A stretch of DNA of 64,000 nucleotides from Streptomyces longhuiensis (GTDB lineage Bacteria; Actinomycetota; Actinomycetes; Streptomycetales; Streptomycetaceae), in the NCBI RefSeq assembly GCF_020616555.1, contig NZ_CP085173.1:7642001-7706000 (forward strand), written 5' to 3'. The translations under genes and the position numbers were made by a program. This document shows positions 33,890 through 40,377 of this stretch, in pieces (positions within the stretch are counted from its first letter, which is position 1; each line of letters starts with the position of its first letter). Under the pieces are notes generated by a model that did not search any database, had not been told where the DNA came from, and saw only the letters and a list, made by a program, of their open reading frames with translations.

Positions 33890-35884
33890 CTACCTGGCCG
33901 CGGCCGCCCGCTGCACCGCCTCGGCGGCCAGAACCGTGGCCGCGCGGCGCGTCGCCTCCGACAGGAGCGCCGTCCTGATCGGGCCTCCGGCGGCCAGATG
34001 ACGGTCGTAGGGCAGGTGCACGACCGCGACGCCCGTCTCCCGCAGATGCGCCGTCGCCGCCTTCAGGTCGAGCGTCATGTCGGGCGCGCTCGACGTGAGC
34101 GCGACGACGGTGGCGGCCAGGGCCGCCTTCGGCAGCTGCGCCAGCCAGTCGAGCACCACGCGCGTGCCGCCCACACCCTCCACCGTCATCGGGGCGACCA
34201 CCACGCGCGCGTGCGCCGTGTCCATCGCCGTACGCGCCACCTCGCCCGGCAGCGTCTCGCAGTCCACGACCGTCATCGCGAAGTAGCGCCGCAGCGCGAG
34301 CGACAGGGTCCTGTACGTGCGCACGTCCAGCGGAGCACCGACGCGGCCCTGGCTCGCCGGCAGCAGCCAGCCGCCGTCGGTGACCGGCACGAGATAGCCG
34401 GTGACGTCGGTGAGCTGCATCGACGGCTTGAGGATCTGCGCGAGGTCCGGGCACGACCAGCGCACCGACTCGGCGCCCAGCCGCACCGGCAACGTGCCGA
34501 GTGCGGCGTCCGCCTCCAGGGCGAGCACCGGGTCGTGACGGTAGTGGTTGAGGGTGCGGGCGAGGAGGGCGGACACGGTGGTCTTGCCCACGCCCCCGCG
34601 GATGGACGTCACGGCGACCACCCGGCCGTTGGCCACCGGCTGCTGCAACTCCCGCGCGAGACGCGTCTCTTCGGACACCTCCTGCGCGGCGGACGAGGCG
34701 AGCCTGCGCAGCGAGCGCCCGGTACGCCGCGCCACGGTGTCCCCGTGCTGAGCCCGCCCGAGCGCCCCCGCGAGCCGCGGGTCGACGGTCGGGACGGATT
34801 CGGGGGTGATGGCGGGAAGGCGGGAGTTCCGCGAGCGGGAATGGGGGGCGACCGCGGACGTGTGCGGCTGGGGGGCCGGCGCGGGCGCGGGCGTGTAGGG
34901 GGCGGGGAGTCCCGAGGGGGCCGGAGCGGCCGGCAGCGGTGAGGCCTGGGTGTACGGGGGTGGGGTGGGCGCCGGGGCGTCCGTGATGTGGGGGTTGGGG
35001 GTGGCTGCTACCGGGGCGGGCGGCGGGGTGTCCGTGATCTCGGCCGTCATCGGGACGGGCGGGGTGTCCGTGATGTCGGCTCGGGGTGTGGGGGTGGGTG
35101 CGTCGGGGGCCGGGGTGTGGGTGGCTGCTACCGGAACGGGCGGCGCGGCGTCCGCGATCTCGGCCGGGGGTACGGGCGTCGGTGTGGCCGTCTTCCGGAT
35201 CTCGATGGACACGTTCGGTATCGGAGACGAACCCGTGCCGATGGGGCGGGGCTCTGGTGCCGGGGGCTCTGCGGCCGCCGGTGCGTCGGTGGGGGCGTCG
35301 GATGCCTCCGGGACCGGAGCCGCGTCCGTGATGTACGCCTTCAGCGCAGATGTCGGTGCGTCCTGCGCCGGGGCATGCGTGGGTGCGGGAGTCTCAGAGG
35401 CGGCGTCCGCGTCCGTCGGCGGAGTCGGTCGGTCCGCTCGGCCCGCTGCCAGGCGCGCCGCCAGTGACGCCGTCCGGCGCGGGGCCGGGGTGGACGTCCG
35501 GGGCGGCGCCGGGGTGGCCGCCAGGGGAGCCGGCTCATCCGTGGCGTCGGCGTCCGGATCGAGCGGCGGTGAGGGCGAGGGGCCGGGGCCCGCGTTCGGC
35601 GACGGGGCCGTGTTGGGGCGTCGGCGCGGAAGCCGGGCGCGCCCGGGCGCGGGTGGTGGCGTCACTGCGGTCTCCGCCACGCCACCCGCCCCGGAGTCCT
35701 GCTCCGGTACACCGGAACCGGCCACCTCGGAACCGGCCACCTCGGAACCGGGCACCCCGGGACCCGGTACTCCGGAGCCGGGCACGTCGGGTGCCGTCAT
35801 CCCGCCGCCCTCCCCGCCCAGTTGTGCCTGGGTCTGCCTGAGCAGGTCCCGCAGTACGTTGTTCTGCCAGTCGTTCTGCGTCAT
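33890..35884 (-). CDS. EspI-like ATPase: Pro-rich N-terminus plus ParA/MinD domain
   Basis: The 664-residue protein has a long disordered N-terminal region (about residues 30-390) rich in Pro, Ala and Thr, then a ParA/MinD-type ATPase (about 430-660) with the deviant Walker A loop SIRGGVGKTT and VVDCETLP as Walker B. Early on (residues 34-58) it has five VPGSG/VPGPG/VAGSE units that resemble elastin repeats. Later it repeats ITDTPPVP-like units. This is the build of mycobacterial EspI, which is encoded next to EccD in ESX-1, and here too the eccD gene precedes it by 11 bases. It is likely a cytosolic regulator of the membrane complex. The first ATG after eccD, 35884, was used. Confidence 0.8.
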   Translation of the reverse strand: MTQNDWQNNVLRDLLRQTQAQLGGEGGGMTAPDVPGSGVPGPGVPGSEVAGSEVAGSGVPEQDSGAGGVAETAVTPPPAPGRARLPRRRPNTAPSPNAGPGPSPSPPLDPDADATDEPAPLAATPAPPRTSTPAPRRTASLAARLAAGRADRPTPPTDADAASETPAPTHAPAQDAPTSALKAYITDAAPVPEASDAPTDAPAAAEPPAPEPRPIGTGSSPIPNVSIEIRKTATPTPVPPAEIADAAPPVPVAATHTPAPDAPTPTPRADITDTPPVPMTAEITDTPPPAPVAATPNPHITDAPAPTPPPYTQASPLPAAPAPSGLPAPYTPAPAPAPQPHTSAVAPHSRSRNSRLPAITPESVPTVDPRLAGALGRAQHGDTVARRTGRSLRRLASSAAQEVSEETRLARELQQPVANGRVVAVTSIRGGVGKTTVSALLARTLNHYRHDPVLALEADAALGTLPVRLGAESVRWSCPDLAQILKPSMQLTDVTGYLVPVTDGGWLLPASQGRVGAPLDVRTYRTLSLALRRYFAMTVVDCETLPGEVARTAMDTAHARVVVAPMTVEGVGGTRVVLDWLAQLPKAALAATVVALTSSAPDMTLDLKAATAHLRETGVAVVHLPYDRHLAAGGPIRTALLSEATRRAATVLAAEAVQRAAAAR
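35711..35785 (-). repeat. 15-base repeats encoding elastin-like pentapeptides
   Basis: Within the EspI-like gene, five consecutive 15-base units encode VPGSG, VPGPG, VPGSE, VAGSE and VAGSG. DNA identity between units is high (two copies of CTCGGAACCGGCCAC on the plus strand). Confidence 0.85.
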
Positions 35885-35895
35885 TCCCCGAGCCC

Positions 35896-37260
35896 TTACG
35901 CGAAGGTGCCGAGCAGACGCCCGTACACACCGAACACGCCGATCACCAACGGGAGCAGCGCGATCACACCGACCGATTCGAGTACGTCGCCGACCCGGCG
36001 CAGCCGGACCCGCACACGTTCCGCGGGCCGCACGGCAAGCACTCCGAGCGACATCAGCGCGAGCACGGCCAGCGCGGCCGGCGGACCCGCCGCGCCCGAG
36101 CCGTCGTCGAGCCACACCCACGCGAGCCGTACGGCCACCACCGCTCCGGCGGCGAGCAGCGCGACCACTTCCCCGGTGAGGGGGAAGGCCCGCGCGCGCA
36201 GCGCGAGAACGAGCGCGACGGCCACCGCGAGCAGCACCGTCCACACCGTTGGCGCCCGCAGCGCGCAGATGGTGGCGACGGCCGCCGAGACCGCGAGGGC
36301 GCCGGAGGCGAGCGCGAGTTCGCGATGCGTGGCGGCCAGCGCCGTGGACACCTCGTAGCGGCTGACCGAGGCCCCGCCGGACCGGCGGTCGTCGAGACCC
36401 GACAGGCCGGACGCCTTGAGCGAGAGTCGCGGGAGCAGTCCCAGCGCGACCACGGACGCGACCGCGACGAGCGCACCCGCGCGGGCCGACTCCTGCGCCG
36501 TGCCGCCACCCGACTGCAGCGCGAGAGCGGCCTCCCAGCAGACCCCGCACCCGGCGACGGCCGCCGCGCCCACCACACCGCTCCGGCCCACCGGCGAGAA
36601 CAGCCCGAGCAGCAGCAGCGCCCCGGCCAACACCCCACCTGCGCACGCCAGACGCGCCGCACCCGGCCAGTCGTGCGCGTCGGCGAGCGTCCAGAAACCG
36701 AGCACACCGACCGCACCGGCAGTCGTGAGTAGTGTCGTCGCGAGTCCCTTGTGCCCGGCCCGCCCGAGGAGCGCCCCGGCGAGCGCCGCGAGGGCCGCGG
36801 CGGCGACCGACGTGCCGCCGGCGGTGGTCAGGGCGTCCGCGAGGCCATCGCGTGCGAGGAGCCCGGCGAGCACGGCCCAGACGACGGTGGACGCACCGGC
36901 CACCACCCTGCGCGCGGCGGGTCGCCAGCACCAGGTGTCCAGGTCGATGCCGGCGTGAGCCGCAGGCTCGGCGTGAGTCGCAGGCGCGGACACCGAGTCC
37001 TCTACGGGCGCGAGGCGCAGCACCGCACCGTCGGCCACGCCCGCGGACTCCAGCGTGCTGTCGGCTTCGAGCGCCGATCCGTCGGCGGCGATGAGGCGGT
37101 GGTGCGAGATGTGCGGGGAGCCGTCTTCGAGGAGTCGCAGTACTTCCGGCAGGAGCACGCCGAGCGGCTCCCGGGACGGCAGGACGAGTTCGGCGCGTCC
37201 GCGCGCACCCACCAAAGTGACTCGGCTCAGCGCCGTACGGCTCAGTGGCCCCGTCGACAT
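35896..37260 (-). CDS. eccD: Type VII secretion integral membrane protein EccD
   Basis: The 454-residue protein begins with a YukD/ubiquitin-like domain of about 80 residues (RVTLVGARGRAELVLPS, LGVLLPEVLRLLED, LIAADGSALEADSTLE) followed by about 11 hydrophobic helices. That is the EccD layout; EccD dimers form the membrane channel core of ESX systems. Length is slightly below mycobacterial EccD (about 500). ATG 37260 is preceded by an in-frame GTG at 37263. Neither eccB, eccC, mycosin nor esx genes are nearby, so this pair is an orphan. It is probably co-transcribed with the pentapeptide-repeat gene that ends 16 bases upstream. Confidence 0.85.
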   Translation of the reverse strand: MSTGPLSRTALSRVTLVGARGRAELVLPSREPLGVLLPEVLRLLEDGSPHISHHRLIAADGSALEADSTLESAGVADGAVLRLAPVEDSVSAPATHAEPAAHAGIDLDTWCWRPAARRVVAGASTVVWAVLAGLLARDGLADALTTAGGTSVAAAALAALAGALLGRAGHKGLATTLLTTAGAVGVLGFWTLADAHDWPGAARLACAGGVLAGALLLLGLFSPVGRSGVVGAAAVAGCGVCWEAALALQSGGGTAQESARAGALVAVASVVALGLLPRLSLKASGLSGLDDRRSGGASVSRYEVSTALAATHRELALASGALAVSAAVATICALRAPTVWTVLLAVAVALVLALRARAFPLTGEVVALLAAGAVVAVRLAWVWLDDGSGAAGPPAALAVLALMSLGVLAVRPAERVRVRLRRVGDVLESVGVIALLPLVIGVFGVYGRLLGTFA

Positions 37261-37276
37261 CACGCGGTCGAACCTA

Positions 37277-38062
37277 TCATCGGGCCGAAGACGTGCTGGT
37301 CGGCGTGGTGGACGGGGTTCCGGCGGGAGGAAACGGCCGGCTGCGTACGTTCCCTGCGGCTCCGTCGGTGCGGGAGTCGGTGCGGGAGGCGGTACGCGAG
37401 TCGGTGTGTGAGTCCGTGCGGGCGCCGGTACGGGAACCGAGGACCTGGACGGCCGCCCCGCGGTGGTTCAGCCACTCTTCGAGCGCAGAGCCCGCCAGTT
37501 CGCGCGACGGACCGCTTCCTTCGAGGCGTGCGGGACCGAAGACGGTGCCGGTGAGGCCCGCGACGCGCGTGCGGTCGTCGAGGGCCGCCTTGAGGGACGT
37601 CTCGCGCACCGAGGCGCCGGTGAGGTCGGCGCCCTCCAGGCGCGCGTCGAGGAACGAGGCACCGTTGAGCCGCGCGCCGCGGAAAGAGGCCGCCCGCGCG
37701 TCGACTCCGTAGAGTTCCGCGCTGCCGAGATTCGCCTCCACGAAGACCGCGCCCCTCAGGTCGGCTTCGTCGAGGACCGCCTTCGTCAGGCACGCGCGGG
37801 AGAGATCGGCACCCTCCAGAACCGCCTCTTCCATGTGCGCGCGATACAGGTCCGTGCCGACGAGCCGGGCGCCGCGCAACACGGTCCCCGTGAGCAGTCC
37901 TACGGCCAGGTCGAGGCCGGAAAGGTCGGCGTGGGACAGGTCGAGTTCCGCCGCGTCGAGCAGTGAATCGCCTTGCCGGGCCCACGAGCTGAGAACGGCG
38001 GCCGCTTCGGGGTGGGCGGGCGCAACGCGGACACGGCGCCGCGAATCGGCTGTAGCGGACAT
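37277..38062 (-). CDS. Pentapeptide-repeat protein with tetrapeptide tail
   Basis: This 261-residue protein has about 25 A(D/N/S)LXX-type pentapeptides between residues 40 and 165 (for example SHADLSGLDL, EGADLSRACL, DEADLRGAVF), which should fold as a right-handed four-sided beta helix. After residue 205 the tail is built of six four-residue units such as ARTD, SHTD, SRTA and SRTD, encoded by 12-base tandem repeats. It ends 16 bases before eccD and is likely in its operon. Function is unknown; some pentapeptide proteins mimic DNA, but nothing here shows that. Confidence 0.85.
   Translation of the reverse strand: MSATADSRRRVRVAPAHPEAAAVLSSWARQGDSLLDAAELDLSHADLSGLDLAVGLLTGTVLRGARLVGTDLYRAHMEEAVLEGADLSRACLTKAVLDEADLRGAVFVEANLGSAELYGVDARAASFRGARLNGASFLDARLEGADLTGASVRETSLKAALDDRTRVAGLTGTVFGPARLEGSGPSRELAGSALEEWLNHRGAAVQVLGSRTGARTDSHTDSRTASRTDSRTDGAAGNVRSRPFPPAGTPSTTPTSTSSAR
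37368..37439 (-). repeat. Six 12-bp tandem repeats in the pentapeptide-protein tail
   Basis: On the plus strand the unit is GTGCGGGAGTCG with drift, starting at 37368, 37380, 37392, 37404, 37416 and 37428. The period keeps frame, so copy-number change would lengthen or shorten the protein tail by four residues per unit. Confidence 0.85.
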
Positions 38063-38153
38063 CCTCGCCCCTCCCTCCGTGCGCTCGCGCGGACCCACTC
38101 GTGGACATCGTACGAGCAGCCCGAGTCGCAGGAGCAAACCCCCTGGTGCGGGG

Positions 38154-39428
38154 TCAGCGACCGGAAGGTGCGTGTGCTCCTGGGGTGAGGGTGTCCGCCG
38201 TGTGCTCGTCGTCGAGTTGGCGGTCACGGCCCGCGCCGACACCGGCGATGCCCATCGGTACGCACAGCGCCGCGAGCAGCAGCATCGGTGCCGTCCAGCC
38301 ATCGGTCGCGTCGTGCAGGGCACCGAGCACGAACGGGCCCGCGGCGGCGAGCAGGTAGCCGACGCCCTGCGCCATGCCCGACATCTGCGCGGCGCGGGTG
38401 CTGTCCGGGGAGCGCAGGACGATGACGGCGAGGGCGGTGCTGATCAGGAGGCCGCTGCCGAAGCCCTGCATGAGCATCCACGCGTACGCGCCGCCGACGG
38501 GAGCGAACGCGAGGCCGACGAGCGACGCACCGAACAGGATCGTGCCGCACAGTGCGAACGGGACCTGATTGCGGGCGCGGCCCACGAGCGCCGTGAAGGT
38601 GAGCGAGCCGACGATGCCGACCAGGCTCATCAGCGACAGCATCCAGCCCGCCTCCGCGCTCGACATGCCCTCGCTCGTCAGCATGGCCGGGATCCAGGCG
38701 GCGCACGCGTAGTACACCAGCGACTGAAGGCCCATCAGGAAGGTGATCTGCCAGGCCAGGCGCGAGCGGCGCAGAGGCCGGCGCGAGGCGCCGGGTGCAC
38801 CGACTCCCGTGCCCGCGAGGGATGTCGGGGCCTCCTGCCGCCCGGCGCGCAACTGCGGCAGCCAGACCAGGAACGCCAGCGCCGACAGGACGGCCCATAT
38901 GCCGATGGAGCCGCGCCAGCCGAGACCGATGGCCTGCCCGAGCGGAACGGTGACGCCCGCCGCGAGGGCCGCGCCGCAGAAGAGGGCGACCGAGTACAGG
39001 CCCATCATCAGGCCGGTGCGCCGGTGGAAGTGGCGCTTGATCACGCTCGGTACGAGCACGTTCGAGAGTGAGATGGCGGCCCCGAGGAGCACCGTGCCCG
39101 CGAACAGGGCGGGTAGACCCGGCGCGAGGCGCAGCGCGATGCCCGCCGTGAGGAGGACCATCATCGCGCCGAGCGCGCGGCTCATGCCGATCCGGAGCGA
39201 CAGGCGCGAGGCGAACGGCGCGAGCAGGCCGAAGCACAGGATCGGCAGCGTGGTGAGGAGCCCGGCGAGCGAGGCGCTCAGGCCCGTGGAGTGACGTATC
39301 GCGTCGAGCTCCGGCGACACGGAGACGACCCCGGGACGCAGGTTCACGGCGATGAGGAGGACGCCGGTGGCGAGGAGGGCCGTGGGAGGGGCGGCAGGGG
39401 TGGTGGGGGCGGCGTCGCTTCGGGGCAT
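38154..39428 (-). CDS. MFS transporter, CynX/NimT type
   Basis: This 424-residue, 12-helix transporter begins MPRSDAAPTTPAAPP and soon reads LLIAVNLRPGVVSVSPELD, a strong CynX/NimT signature (cyanate, nitroimidazole and related small molecules). Further family marks are GAAISLSNVLVPSVIKRHFH and YYACAAWIPAMLTSEGMS. ATG 39428 was preferred to TTG 39437. It diverges from a FadR-type regulator, and the A/T-rich spacer carries a perfect inverted repeat, so it is probably induced by a small ligand of that regulator. Confidence 0.92.
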   Translation of the reverse strand: MPRSDAAPTTPAAPPTALLATGVLLIAVNLRPGVVSVSPELDAIRHSTGLSASLAGLLTTLPILCFGLLAPFASRLSLRIGMSRALGAMMVLLTAGIALRLAPGLPALFAGTVLLGAAISLSNVLVPSVIKRHFHRRTGLMMGLYSVALFCGAALAAGVTVPLGQAIGLGWRGSIGIWAVLSALAFLVWLPQLRAGRQEAPTSLAGTGVGAPGASRRPLRRSRLAWQITFLMGLQSLVYYACAAWIPAMLTSEGMSSAEAGWMLSLMSLVGIVGSLTFTALVGRARNQVPFALCGTILFGASLVGLAFAPVGGAYAWMLMQGFGSGLLISTALAVIVLRSPDSTRAAQMSGMAQGVGYLLAAAGPFVLGALHDATDGWTAPMLLLAALCVPMGIAGVGAGRDRQLDDEHTADTLTPGAHAPSGR

Positions 39429-39513
39429 GTGCCCCAACGTAACATCCCATGTTTCGCATCAAAGGTCACCCAATATCGTCCATACTGTAATAAAAAACCT
39501 GTACTGCAGCAAA

Positions 39514-39530
39514 CAAATATGGGATATTTG
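39514..39530. promoter_or_regulatory. Inverted-repeat operator between MFS and FadR-type regulator
   Basis: CAAATAT-GGG-ATATTTG is a perfect inverted repeat of 7-base arms, 62 bases upstream of the regulator start and 85 from the transporter start. It is the most A/T-rich dyad in the window. Confidence 0.65.
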
Positions 39531-39533
39531 AGA

Positions 39534-39560
39534 GTTCGTCGTGTTCGTCGTGTCCGTCGT
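39534..39560 (+). repeat. 9-bp tandem repeat in regulator leader
   Basis: GTTCGTCGT occurs twice, followed by GTCCGTCGT (39534, 39543, 39552), between the operator and the FadR-type gene. Confidence 0.7.
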
Positions 39561-39592
39561 CCCTTCCCGTCGCGCAAGAAAGGCCCACCGTC

Positions 39593-40303
39593 TTGTCCGA
39601 GGCAGCGTCCGGAACCACCCTGGTCCAGCGGACCATCGGCAGGATCCAGCAGGCGATCGAGAGCGGCGCCTGGCCCGTGGGCCGGAAGATCCCCGCCGAG
39701 GGGCAGCTCGTGGAGTCGCTCGGGGTGGGGCGCAACACCGTGCGGGAGGCGGTTCGCGCGCTGTGCCACACCGGGCTGCTCGAAGCGCGCCGCGGCGACG
39801 GTACGTACGTACGCGCGGCCAGCGATCTGAACGCGGCGCTCCAGCGGCGGCTGCGCAAGGCCGAGCTCGGCCATGTCCTCCAGGTGCGCCTCGCCCTCGA
39901 ACGCGAGGCCGCTCCCGCCGCGGCCAGGGAGCGCGGCGAGGAGGATCTCGCGAGGATCATCTCGGCACTCCTGGCGCGGCGCCGGGCCGACGAGGGGAAC
40001 GATCGGGCCGAGATGGTCGAGCGTGACCTGGAGTTCCACCGTGCCGTCGTCGCCGCTAGCGGCAACCCGCTCATGACCGACCTCTACGAGAGCATCACGG
40101 AGGCGGTCCGCGACAGCATCGCCGCGCTCCACCCGAGCTGGCCGCACGAGGAGCCCGGCGCGAACGCGCACGACGATCTCGCGGACGCCATCGCCCGCCG
40201 GGACCCGGAAACGGCGTCGCGCGCGGCCTGGCAGCACACACGCGCAGTGGAGGAAGCCTTGGCGCACATCACGGCGAACAGCCCCAACACCGATGGGAGT
40301 TGA
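39593..40303 (+). CDS. FadR/GntR-family regulator (FCD domain)
   Basis: This 236-residue regulator has a winged helix (IPAEGQLVESLGVGRNTVRE, then GDGTYV) and a helical FCD ligand domain with metal-ligand-like residues (ERDLEFHRAVVAASGN, HDDLADAI). It starts at TTG 39593 with AAAGG upstream. It likely controls the divergent CynX/NimT-type transporter through the inverted repeat at 39514-39530. The ligand would be a small carboxylate or amino acid, judging from the family. Confidence 0.92.
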   Translation: MSEAASGTTLVQRTIGRIQQAIESGAWPVGRKIPAEGQLVESLGVGRNTVREAVRALCHTGLLEARRGDGTYVRAASDLNAALQRRLRKAELGHVLQVRLALEREAAPAAARERGEEDLARIISALLARRRADEGNDRAEMVERDLEFHRAVVAASGNPLMTDLYESITEAVRDSIAALHPSWPHEEPGANAHDDLADAIARRDPETASRAAWQHTRAVEEALAHITANSPNTDGS

Positions 40304-40327
40304 CTCGACGTGCCGGGTGACGGCCGA

Positions 40328-40355
40328 GGGCGGGCCCGCGTCAGCGGACCCGCCC
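40328..40355. terminator. Bidirectional terminator between regulator and GH31 gene
   Basis: GGGCGGGCCCGC and GCGGACCCGCCC pair with one mismatch around a four-base loop, between two converging genes. Confidence 0.7.
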
Positions 40356-40377
40356 CCACTTCACTCCGTACCGCGGA

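Noticed and set aside
33890..38062. A complete type VII secretion locus
   Set aside because: Only EccD and an EspI-like ATPase are present. No FtsK/SpoIIIE ATPase, EccB, EccE, mycosin or WXG100 genes could be found nearby.
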